Below are positions 30,037 through 38,332 of a DNA stretch of 64,000 bases, one piece after another. Below the pieces are notes generated by a model. That model was given only the letters and a program-made list of their open reading frames with translations, ran no database searches and had not been told where the DNA came from. The stretch is from Promethearchaeota archaeon (lineage in GTDB: Archaea > Asgardarchaeota > Lokiarchaeia > Sigynarchaeales > SOKP01), in NCBI GenBank assembly GCA_013375495.1, contig JABXKC010000001.1:124001-188000 (forward strand), read 5' to 3'. Positions within the stretch are counted from its first letter, which is position 1. Each line of letters starts with the position of its first letter. Made by a program: the position numbers and the translations under genes.

Positions 30037-30360
30037 ATGATGCGCGAACCAGCGATTCAAAGAATGATTGTTGATGTGAAAAGCTCGGATAGTCGAGTTC
30101 AGATAACCGGTTACGTTAAGGAAATCGTTGAAAATGAATTTATAATCTTGAACGATAAAACTGGAGATATAAAAGTTGGTATTAAAAGTATTGAATTTCC
30201 TTTTAAAAAAAACGACATCATTAATGTTATAGGCGAACTCAATATTACTATGGGTGGAGAAAAAGAAATTGGAGCAGAAATTATACAAGATAAGAATAAA
30301 TTAAACTTTGAATATTATCAAAAACTGTACGAAATAAAAAAGGAATTAAAATTAGTTTAG
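30037..30360 (+). CDS. Small OB-fold nucleic-acid-binding protein
   Basis: 107 residues. The strands RVQITGYVKEIVENEFIILN followed by GDIKVGI and the segment ending in VIGELNI form a single OB fold like RPA or the RPA-like small proteins of archaea. A charged helix ends the protein. Its place between PCNA and TFS fits a role in single-stranded DNA or RNA handling. The exact function is unknown. Confidence 0.65.
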   Translation: MMREPAIQRMIVDVKSSDSRVQITGYVKEIVENEFIILNDKTGDIKVGIKSIEFPFKKNDIINVIGELNITMGGEKEIGAEIIQDKNKLNFEYYQKLYEIKKELKLV

Positions 30361-30541
30361 AGCATATTTTAGAGCACTAATACTAAACTTGTTATTTTTC
30401 TCAGTTCCTTCTTATAATATATTTATGAGATTAATCAAATTCTTAAAAATTTGTCAAATTTTTATTTTAAAAGCACAAATTTTATTATTTATACTTCTTT
30501 TGAATGTTTAAAGAACTAAACTAAATTTTAGGGTTAAGAAT

Positions 30542-30880
30542 ATGGTTGAGTTTTGTCCAGAATGTTCAAATCTTTTACGTAAAAAAGTATACGATGGAGA
30601 TAGATCATTAGTATGTAGATGTGGCTTTCAAAAGGAATTAAAGCTAAGTACGGAAGAAATTAATAATAATGTGAAATTAAAGAAGAAAGCCTTAGATAAG
30701 AATCTTATAGTTGTGTCTCAAGAAGATAAAATTTCTGTTCACCCAATTGTAAAAAAATACTGTCCTAAATGCAACAATAAAGAGGCAGAGGCTTGGCAAG
30801 AGCAAACTCGGAGCGCTGATGAGCCAAGCACCTCGTTTTTTAGATGCCTTGAATGTAAGCATACATGGCGAGAATATTAG
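30542..30880 (+). CDS. tfs: Transcription factor S (TFIIS/Rpb9-like)
   Basis: Stimulates transcript cleavage by stalled RNA polymerase. 112 residues. The N-terminal zinc ribbon is CPECS...CRCG. The C-terminal ribbon is CPKCN...CLECKHTW with the catalytic acidic pair in RSADEPST, so it is an active TFS rather than an inhibitory paralogue. Confidence 0.95.
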   Translation: MVEFCPECSNLLRKKVYDGDRSLVCRCGFQKELKLSTEEINNNVKLKKKALDKNLIVVSQEDKISVHPIVKKYCPKCNNKEAEAWQEQTRSADEPSTSFFRCLECKHTWREY

Positions 30881-30911
30881 ATTTAATAAAAAATTAATTT
30901 TTACTTTTTTT

Positions 30912-30939
30912 AGATCGTGAAAGAGTGGTTTCACGATCT
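30912..30939. terminator. Perfect inverted repeat between convergent tfs and rps27e
   Basis: AGATCGTGAAA (30912-30922) and TTTCACGATCT (30929-30939) are perfect 11-base arms around a 6-base loop, GAGTGG. It lies between two convergent genes, so it may mark both transcript ends. On the plus strand the T-run comes before the stem rather than after it, so it is not a bacterial-style intrinsic terminator. Confidence 0.4.
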
Positions 30940-30976
30940 GAGTACTTGATATACTCCTAAATTAAGTAAAAATATA

Positions 30977-31183
30977 TTAGGAAAGTACTTCTAAAATCTT
31001 CGTTAAAATTCGTGCTTTACCACCAGTAGATTGAAGAAGTGTTTTACCACACACTAAACATTCTACATCTGTTGCAGAGCAACCAAAAATTATTTGTTGA
31101 TTTCCACAATTTAGACACTTAACTCTCAAGAACCTGCTTTGAGGTTGAGGGATTAACGCATCTTTATTCTTATTTCTTGGCAT
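30977..31183 (-). CDS. rps27e: Ribosomal protein S27e
   Basis: 68 residues with the family zinc finger CLNCG...CLVCG. Small-subunit protein. It follows the L44e gene with a 13-base gap, the standard archaeal order. Confidence 0.95.
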   Translation of the reverse strand: MPRNKNKDALIPQPQSRFLRVKCLNCGNQQIIFGCSATDVECLVCGKTLLQSTGGKARILTKILEVLS

Positions 31184-31196
31184 AAAATGTCAACTC

Positions 31197-31478
31197 TTAT
31201 ACTTCCTGTAATTCGAATTTCTTTACTCGATATGATTTAGCATATTGTTTTTTACCGCATTCTGAACATTCTAATACCGGTAGAGATCTTTTGTTTACTT
31301 TTGCATTTTTATGAAATATTTCTTTAGGGAAACTACCGTAACCTTTTTTCTTTCTTTCTACACGTCTTCTACCGTGATTTAGCATTCGCTCTTTTCCCTT
31401 CTTATATAAGGCGACATTGTGAATTTTGTGGGATCTACAGGTTGGACAATAACGATTTACTGAACGCGGGTATTTCAT
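31197..31478 (-). CDS. rpl44e: Ribosomal protein L44e
   Basis: 93 residues. The start YCPTCRSHKIHNV, the basic centre and the second Cys pair CSECGK match L44e, which binds near the E site of the large subunit. First gene of the L44e-S27e pair. Confidence 0.95.
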   Translation of the reverse strand: MKYPRSVNRYCPTCRSHKIHNVALYKKGKERMLNHGRRRVERKKKGYGSFPKEIFHKNAKVNKRSLPVLECSECGKKQYAKSYRVKKFELQEV

Positions 31479-31635
31479 TTTTCAAACAACTTCAAATTTC
31501 AGTTTAAAGTTATTAATTATTTATAAATTTTAAATTTTATTAGTTCTGCTTTATTCTTTATTAGAAAAGCATAGGTAAATAAAAAATAATTTAAATGGTA
31601 TTACTATAATTTTATTAAAACTTTTGATTAGAATT

Positions 31636-32559
31636 ATGTCATTCAAAGAGAAATTTAAAGAAGGAATCATAACTGCGAAAGACTTTTCGCGAGAAGACAT
31701 TGATTATATACTTCAAAGGGGTAAAGAAATGATTCAAGACAATAAAAATGCTGATATTTTAAAAGGGAAAATATTAGCGACTTTATTTTTTGAACCATCT
31801 ACAAGAACTCGTTTAAGTTTCGAGTCAGCAATGTATCGCTTAGGAGGAAATGTAATTGGTTTTCATACGGGTGAGGTTTCTTCAACAAAGAAAGGTGAGA
31901 GCATCGCAGACACAATTCGTACTGTAGAAAATTACAGCGATGGCATAGTTATTAGACACAATTTAGAAGGTGCGGCCAGATTAGCAGCTAAATTCGCAAA
32001 AATACCGGTTATTAATGCGGGATCAGGAAGTGGAGAACATCCGACTCAAGCTTTATTAGATTTATTAACCATGACTCAAGAGGGTCATAAATTAGATGAA
32101 TTGAATATTGGGATAATGGGGGATTTGAAATACGGGAGAACTGTTCATTCATTATCTATTTTACTTTCGAACTATGAAACTAATATTTACTTGATAAGTC
32201 CTAAAGATTTAATGCTCAGAAAAAGGGACAAGGATTACTTACAACAAAGACACGTTAAATACAAAGAAATCGAGAAGTACCGAGATATACTAAATATTCT
32301 AGATATTCTTTATGTTACTAGAATTCAGAAAGAAAGATTTGCAGATATTGAAGAATACGATAGAGTGAAAGATTTCTATGTATTCACTAAAAAGGATATG
32401 GCAGAGACTAAAGATAATTTTAATATAATGCACCCATTACCAAGAATCAAAGAAATCTCGCCTGAAATTGATAGCTCACCGAAATCTATTTACTTTAAAC
32501 AAGCGTACTATGGAATCCCTATGAGAAAAGCTATATTAGTAGAACTATTATCGCACTAA
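31636..32559 (+). CDS. pyrB: Aspartate carbamoyltransferase catalytic subunit
   Basis: Second step of pyrimidine synthesis: carbamoyl phosphate plus aspartate. The carbamoyl-phosphate motif STRTRLSFE, the HPTQALLDL stretch and the C-terminal HPLPRIKEI are intact. About 307 residues from the ATG at 31636 (a TTG lies 12 bases earlier). The regulatory subunit gene pyrI, usually next to pyrB in archaea, is not here. Confidence 0.96.
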   Translation: MSFKEKFKEGIITAKDFSREDIDYILQRGKEMIQDNKNADILKGKILATLFFEPSTRTRLSFESAMYRLGGNVIGFHTGEVSSTKKGESIADTIRTVENYSDGIVIRHNLEGAARLAAKFAKIPVINAGSGSGEHPTQALLDLLTMTQEGHKLDELNIGIMGDLKYGRTVHSLSILLSNYETNIYLISPKDLMLRKRDKDYLQQRHVKYKEIEKYRDILNILDILYVTRIQKERFADIEEYDRVKDFYVFTKKDMAETKDNFNIMHPLPRIKEISPEIDSSPKSIYFKQAYYGIPMRKAILVELLSH

Positions 32560-32569
32560 ATTGTTGTAG

Positions 32570-34564
32570 TTAGAGCTCTAGTCGAAATGCGTTTAATTTT
32601 GAATTCATTAAACTATCTAATTGTTCTTCGACAGACATTTTATTCAAACTAAGCGTATATACGCTCCCTCCACCAAGATATTTCTCAAATTTTTTATATA
32701 GCTCAATTTTTCTCTTGAGTGATAACTTTGAATCCTCTCTAATCATGCTTAAACTATATCGGTTGGATTCTTTACCTAAATTTTGTTGATTAGAGTGCCA
32801 TGAGTTATGCAGATAACCATCGTTATGAGGTTGAGTAAAGACATAGGTTTCGTTTTCGTGTTGGTTCTTCTCTTTAATAATACTACTCATAAACTCTAAA
32901 ACTTCATAAGCAAAAGACTCACTTTTATCGACTCTATCAATATCAATACCACAATGTGTTTTCACTGCTTCATTAAAGCCGAAAAAACTAACTGATTTTA
33001 AAGAATCGTCGATCCATTTAACATTGTTAGTTCCAAAAAATTCAGAAGTTATTTTTTTCCATTGATTTGAAGATCTAAGCCTTCGATTCATTAATTCTTT
33101 TTTATATTCAAAGAATTCAAAAACAGAATCGAGTCTTTCTTGTAAATAATCAAAGAATATATTATCGTTATGGGAAGAATTTTCAGCGATCTTGTGTAAG
33201 TTTATCAAAATCTTTTCTAAAATAATTTTGTTTCTTTTAGGAATGCTACCATTGAGGTTACGGACATTAATATGGGTAGAGTTGAGCAAATTTGATTCAT
33301 TTTTTTTGAAGAAAACAACATTACGACAATTGCCGGATTTGAGATTATTTACCAGACTCTCATATATTCTTTTAGAAGTTTGGAATGTAGAATAATCGAG
33401 TAATATTAGAGGTCCTACATACTGACTTTTATTGTTAATTTTGAGAAGGGATTTATCAATATCTTTACTTATCATTTGACTTTGTAAAATTTCGATTATT
33501 TCTTTTTCATTTTTGTTTAAGAGAGAGAATTCTAAGGAGAGATGAGATTTTTCATCATAGTGCCTAGAACTATGTTTTAAAACTTGAGAATTAATGATGC
33601 TTAAAAGATGTGAAGAGTCCTTATTAGATTCAAAAGATGTCAAGAAAGAATTGGCAAAATTGCCCAATATTATATCTTCAGAAAAAAATGGTTTGAAAAG
33701 AGCTAAAGTATCGAAAAAATTTATTATTAGACTAATTTGGTTTATGGAACTACTAAGATTATTGAGATCAATCGCATTCTGATTGGAAATATGCTCCAAG
33801 ATTGATTCTGTATCAATAAACAACCCTAAAGGTCTTAAGCTCCAATAATTTAGGTTTAATAGAACTAGTTCCCCTGATAAATACGAGTCTGCTAAATTCT
33901 TAGGGAGCAGGTTTAATAGTAAAAATTGTTCAGATACATCTGATCCTAATTTTGAGAGGAATTTTTCTGAGTTAATTGAATTTTTATCAAATAGTTTAAA
34001 AACTTCGAAGGGGGGCGTGCCTAACCTAGTCAATTTATGCCTAATGTCTTCTTGACCACTTTCTAATAGAATAGCATTAATATATTCTCTCATTAACGGT
34101 GTTGTTAAGTATTCTATATTTGTTTTAGATAAACGTTCTTTAACTTCCTTAGCTATTTGTTTGGCTAAAAACTTTTCCACTTGCCCCTCCTTAATCAAAT
34201 AATCTTCAATTTTACTTGTATTAAATGGTTCTTTCGAATATTTTGAAGTCCTGATCATTAATGTTTCATTCTTATCGTTGAGTATTTGCTCGATTGATAC
34301 AATGTTTTTTAAAATCTGTTTCCCTATGGTGCTTAGGATATAACCTTTCTCGGAAGATTCTATTAAAACGCTATTTTTTAATGCTTTTAAATGGAATGAA
34401 AAATTAATAGCATTTGGATTACTACCTAATACTTCCTTCTGTAGCGATGAATAAGGTAAAGGTTGACTATTTAGGCTTAATTTCTTTAAAATGTCAATCC
34501 TTATTTTTTGACCTAGAATTTTAAGTTGTTTCTCTAAAACATCTTGATTTTTGTCGGAACTCAA
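32570..34564 (-). CDS. HTH - ATP-cone - NrdD-like protein lacking catalytic residues
   Basis: 664 residues. Residues 10-90 form an ArsR-like winged helix. Residues 102-190 are an ATP cone (IRTSKYSKEPFNTSKIEDYL), the nucleotide sensor of ribonucleotide reductases. From about 195 the sequence follows anaerobic reductase NrdD: LADSYLSGELVLLNLNYW (224-241) and, near the end, FFGFNEAV. Only two cysteines occur, the zinc-binding CxxC pairs are absent, and there is no C-terminal glycyl-radical motif. It is therefore probably a dNTP-sensing transcriptional regulator, an archaeal counterpart in logic to bacterial NrdR. That role is inference. It is convergent with pyrB. Confidence 0.75.
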   Translation of the reverse strand: MSSDKNQDVLEKQLKILGQKIRIDILKKLSLNSQPLPYSSLQKEVLGSNPNAINFSFHLKALKNSVLIESSEKGYILSTIGKQILKNIVSIEQILNDKNETLMIRTSKYSKEPFNTSKIEDYLIKEGQVEKFLAKQIAKEVKERLSKTNIEYLTTPLMREYINAILLESGQEDIRHKLTRLGTPPFEVFKLFDKNSINSEKFLSKLGSDVSEQFLLLNLLPKNLADSYLSGELVLLNLNYWSLRPLGLFIDTESILEHISNQNAIDLNNLSSSINQISLIINFFDTLALFKPFFSEDIILGNFANSFLTSFESNKDSSHLLSIINSQVLKHSSRHYDEKSHLSLEFSLLNKNEKEIIEILQSQMISKDIDKSLLKINNKSQYVGPLILLDYSTFQTSKRIYESLVNNLKSGNCRNVVFFKKNESNLLNSTHINVRNLNGSIPKRNKIILEKILINLHKIAENSSHNDNIFFDYLQERLDSVFEFFEYKKELMNRRLRSSNQWKKITSEFFGTNNVKWIDDSLKSVSFFGFNEAVKTHCGIDIDRVDKSESFAYEVLEFMSSIIKEKNQHENETYVFTQPHNDGYLHNSWHSNQQNLGKESNRYSLSMIREDSKLSLKRKIELYKKFEKYLGGGSVYTLSLNKMSVEEQLDSLMNSKLNAFRLEL

Positions 34565-34850
34565 TTTTAGTTTAAGAAGTCTTGAATATCATTAATTCTA
34601 CTTAACTAAATATTATATTTTAGAGATATATAAGAATTAGGAATTTTCCGTTATTTAAATTAAACAAGATAATATGTAGGTGATATACCAATCGAACATT
34701 TCAATTTTTTATGGTTTCGAGAACATACCATTGTTGTTGTATTACTAAAATTAAATTTTAAATATAATTCAAAAATTGTTTTTAATAAGTTTGAATGGTG
34801 AAATGTAGAATAAAATATGTGTGAATTAGTTTTTAATATAACAAAACGTT

Positions 34851-35468
34851 TTAACGTGCAGATACAGCGATCCTTTCAATCTCGTCTTTTCTTTTCACAG
34901 CTTTAGATTCAAGATTGTCTTGAGCGGCTAATGCTAACTCCTTAGAAATATTTTCAGCAAAAGCTCGTTCGCTTGAGTGAGAACTAGAGCCAATAGCTTG
35001 GACTAAATACTTAATCGCTAAATCTATTCTACGCTGTGGTGCTACATCTACAGCAGAGCTGTAACTTATCCCTCCCATTGCTATCTTCGTTACTTCTTCT
35101 CTAGGTGCGGAATTGCAAATTGCATCTATTAGTACTTGAATGGGGTTCTCCCCTGTGTTTAGCTCTAGCAGCGTAAAAGCATTCTCTAAACTTCTTAAAA
35201 GTTTACTCTTCTTTCCTGAACTATACGAACTTTTATGTCCTTTGATTTTACTCCCAATAAATCCAGGTGCTAGTAATCTATTTATAAAACGCTCGATGAT
35301 GGATATTTTAGATGTCTTCCAAAATCGTTTATGCTCGTGTCTTCCGGCAGTATGAGGAATTATGACCGGTTTTAAGTTTATATAGTTTTCTATGGTCCAA
35401 TCTTTAACTTCAATGTTTTCATATGACCATTTATTAAAAAGCTTAATATCTTTCTTTACCTTACTCAT
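34851..35468 (-). CDS. rps7: Ribosomal protein S7
   Basis: 205 residues. Small-subunit head protein that nucleates 16S rRNA folding. The archaeal S7 core is visible in GENPIQVLIDAICNSAPREE and the C-terminal helix ending KRKDEIERIA. It is last in the rpoA'-A''-L30e-NusA-S12-S7 operon, 10 bases after S12. No elongation factor gene follows. Confidence 0.96.
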   Translation of the reverse strand: MSKVKKDIKLFNKWSYENIEVKDWTIENYINLKPVIIPHTAGRHEHKRFWKTSKISIIERFINRLLAPGFIGSKIKGHKSSYSSGKKSKLLRSLENAFTLLELNTGENPIQVLIDAICNSAPREEVTKIAMGGISYSSAVDVAPQRRIDLAIKYLVQAIGSSSHSSERAFAENISKELALAAQDNLESKAVKRKDEIERIAVSAR

Positions 35469-35478
35469 ATTACAACAC

Positions 35479-35913
35479 CTATCTCATTGGCTTCTCTTTC
35501 TTGCCTGCAATTAGTGCTTGTAAACTTACACCATTTACCATCACTACACGCCATCGCACACCAGGAAGATCTCCTACCGCACGACCTTTAGCTCCCCCGA
35601 TCCCTTCTACAAGTACTCTATCATGTTCTTCAATGAAGTTAAGAGCGCCATCTCCCGGAAGAAAAGCAGTGATACTTTTTCCATTCTTTTTTAACTGAAC
35701 CCTGACGCACTTTCGAATAGCAGAGTTAGGTTGTTTACTTTCTCTTCCTACTTTTTGAAGCACGATCCCTAAAGCTTGAGGGGCACCCTCCATAGGGTCT
35801 ACTTTCTGTTTTAATTTAAGTTTCTTTCTTTTATATTTAGTTTTGCTCCATCTAAGCTTCTTTCTGTTATTTCTTAGTTGTCTTGCTGCGTAGAGTCCTT
35901 TAGGTTTGGCCAT
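35479..35913 (-). CDS. rps12: Ribosomal protein S12
   Basis: 144 residues. Decoding-site protein; the conserved [15 protein letters not shown] and the [14 protein letters not shown] stretch are present, with a basic N-terminus. It lies between NusA and S7. Confidence 0.96.
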   Translation of the reverse strand: MAKPKGLYAARQLRNNRKKLRWSKTKYKRKKLKLKQKVDPMEGAPQALGIVLQKVGRESKQPNSAIRKCVRVQLKKNGKSITAFLPGDGALNFIEEHDRVLVEGIGGAKGRAVGDLPGVRWRVVMVNGVSLQALIAGKKEKPMR

Positions 35914-36012
35914 GAAAATTCAATTTTTTTATTTTATGAAATATCTCTTATTGAGATATACCTTATTATCTTCCTTAGAACTTAAAATTTTTGAATTTAG
36001 AAAATTAGATAT

Positions 36013-36501
36013 TTAATTTTTGGTGTTGATTATAACATTATCAACCTCAAAATGACGTAAAACAAGTTCTTTTATCTTTCTTATCATGGAACCCTCTTTA
36101 CCAATAGCTTTTCCACGATCTTGAGGTCTTACGGAAATAATCACGGTTTTCTTTTCGTTTCTATTTTCTTTAATTTCTATGTTTTGAAGTTGGATTGAAT
36201 TCTTTGTAGTGTTTAAGATAAACTGGATGAATTGTTCAAGGTTTTCAGACCAAGGGATTACATCTATTTTCTTTTGAAGTTTAGTCATAAGATCCTTTAC
36301 GTGTTCTCCTGCTTTACCGATGGCTTTTCCTACATCTTCTTTTTTCACTAAGAATATAATTATATCAGAATTATTTTCTGGGGATTGAAAAATGAAGCAA
36401 TCTTTTATAATCGCACCAGATATATTGTTGAAAAGTGATATTAATTCCATCGATTGTCTATCAAGCTTGATATTTTTCCGTAACATGTTTTTAGTTTCCA
36501 T
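36013..36501 (-). CDS. nusA: NusA-like transcription factor (two KH domains)
   Basis: 162 residues. Two KH domains with their GXXG-type loops in GKAIGKAGEHVKDL (about 79-92) and GKAIGKEGSMIRKI (about 136-149). This is the short archaeal form without S1 or acidic repeats. It starts 5 bases after the L30e gene ends, in the standard operon position. Confidence 0.92.
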   Translation of the reverse strand: METKNMLRKNIKLDRQSMELISLFNNISGAIIKDCFIFQSPENNSDIIIFLVKKEDVGKAIGKAGEHVKDLMTKLQKKIDVIPWSENLEQFIQFILNTTKNSIQLQNIEIKENRNEKKTVIISVRPQDRGKAIGKEGSMIRKIKELVLRHFEVDNVIINTKN

Positions 36502-36506
36502 AGCTA

Positions 36507-36881
36507 TTAATTGTTTTTAGTTTTTAAGGTCATTAAGTCAGAATCTCCAAAATCATTTATTCCAATGACAGAGATCATATATGGTTTGCCCATTGCTATT
36601 CCTAAATCCCACGACGAACCTTTATATCTGTGTATAAATATGCTATCGTTTATAAGAGAGTTGTAATACTTTAATTGGGTTTCTAATTTGTCTGGGCAGT
36701 TATTAGCGATAATAACCATCTTAAACGGGTCTTGTCTGATTTGCCTTAGAACTTGTGTTTTACCGTATATCATTTTACCTGTTTTATAGGCGACCTTAAT
36801 ATTAGTATCAACATCAAATTCCTTTACTTTTTTTCGAGATAAATCGATTGATTCGCTTATCTTTTTGCTTTTCCTTGCCAT
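36507..36881 (-). CDS. rpl30e: Ribosomal protein L30e
   Basis: 124 residues of the L7Ae/L30e fold; VIIANNCPDKLETQLKYY carries the typical RNA-contact pattern. About 25 charged residues extend the N-terminus. It lies between RpoA'' and NusA. Confidence 0.92.
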   Translation of the reverse strand: MARKSKKISESIDLSRKKVKEFDVDTNIKVAYKTGKMIYGKTQVLRQIRQDPFKMVIIANNCPDKLETQLKYYNSLINDSIFIHRYKGSSWDLGIAMGKPYMISVIGINDFGDSDLMTLKTKNN

Positions 36882-37106
36882 CGTCTCAACTTAAGTATCT
36901 GATTTAAATTTCAAAAATATCGTGATTATAAAAATACACAATAATATAAAATTTTATCGCTTGTTCTCCTATTTCTTGCTTTTAAGGATTTTAAAGTTCG
37001 CATCTATACTTCTTTTCCTTTTTTTTTTTTAATCGTTAGTTAAGAATCGTACTGCATAACCACTTTAATAACAATTCTATTAATGTCAGTATGATTAATA
37101 TCAGTG

Positions 37107-38303
37107 TTAATTTTCTTTTTGCTGTAATATCTTTAGGTTAGCATCCAAGTCGAACATCACTGAAACGCGACCCGTACCCATCGGGACAACTTGTCCAATT
37201 ATAACATTCTCAGGAATTCCTAACAAGCGCTCTTCCTCGCCATAAAGTCCAGCATCTAATAATTGATTTACAGTTACTTCGAAAGCTGCTCTGGCAAACA
37301 CACTTGATTTTGATCCCGATATTCCATGTCTACCGATTGATTGAATTGAGCCTTCCACGCACATCAAATCAGACAAGATTATTAAGTGTCTTTGATCGAC
37401 ATCTAATCCTTGTTGTTCTAACACTTTTTGAGCCTCTTTAATTATCATATTTCTCGCAGCTTCAATACCGTAAAGTTTTTCAATTTCGTGAATATGGTTT
37501 GAAACCGTTCGAGTAGTATCAACGCCTTCAATTTGAACAACGCCATGCATATTTGTCCCTTCAGTCTTAATAACCCATTCCTTTTTATTATCCGTTGGGG
37601 TTAATAATCCTCTTTTAATCCCTCGTACGCCTTTTACAACTTTTTTAAGGATTTTTTCTCTTAACTTCTGAAGGTTTTGAAGATCTTCAATTTGAGGATC
37701 AATAATTATAGAATTTCCTTCTCGTTTGATCGTTCCCTTTTTCTTGTATCTCTTTAAAATTTCGGGAATGGTTTCGATATCTATTCCCTTTTTTTCGCAA
37801 ATATCTGGAATTAAATTGATTATGATGTTCCAATTAACAAAGTCTAAGTCTACATCATGGGTGATTTGCTCAATACGAATTTGTTCAATTCTTTTATGAA
37901 CTTCAATTGCTTTTTCTTCGCTCTGATTGTATGGTTCTTCTAAATATATCGTTTGCTGAGGCGTGCTAGGGAACCTTCGAGCATCGACAATCTCTATGAG
38001 TCTAGGGAGTCCTTGAGTTACAGAGAATTCTTCAACCCCCGCATAATGAAATGTTCTCAGAGTCATTTGAGTTCCTGGTTCTCCAATACTTTGAGCGGCA
38101 ACCGTTCCTACAGGTTCGTTCGTTTCAACAACGGCATTATTATAATTAATATAAATCTTATTTAAAAGGTATTCCAACTGTTCTTCTTCTAACACTTCAT
38201 CTTTAACGCGATTTCTTATTTTCTCAACAAGATCCTCAGGAATACCGTCTTCTTTTAATTCCTTTAAGTTTTTTTCTAATATTATTTGAGTAACTTTTCC
38301 CAT
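37107..38303 (-). CDS. rpoA2: RNA polymerase subunit A''
   Basis: 398 residues: the C-terminal part of the split largest subunit. The bridge/trigger-loop region is present ([17 protein letters not shown]), as is the C-terminal jaw/cleft portion with [20 protein letters not shown]. It starts 29 bases after rpoA' ends. Confidence 0.97.
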   Translation of the reverse strand: MGKVTQIILEKNLKELKEDGIPEDLVEKIRNRVKDEVLEEEQLEYLLNKIYINYNNAVVETNEPVGTVAAQSIGEPGTQMTLRTFHYAGVEEFSVTQGLPRLIEIVDARRFPSTPQQTIYLEEPYNQSEEKAIEVHKRIEQIRIEQITHDVDLDFVNWNIIINLIPDICEKKGIDIETIPEILKRYKKKGTIKREGNSIIIDPQIEDLQNLQKLREKILKKVVKGVRGIKRGLLTPTDNKKEWVIKTEGTNMHGVVQIEGVDTTRTVSNHIHEIEKLYGIEAARNMIIKEAQKVLEQQGLDVDQRHLIILSDLMCVEGSIQSIGRHGISGSKSSVFARAAFEVTVNQLLDAGLYGEEERLLGIPENVIIGQVVPMGTGRVSVMFDLDANLKILQQKEN

Positions 38304-38332
38304 TTTCTATGACCTTAAAATTTTTTAAAATT

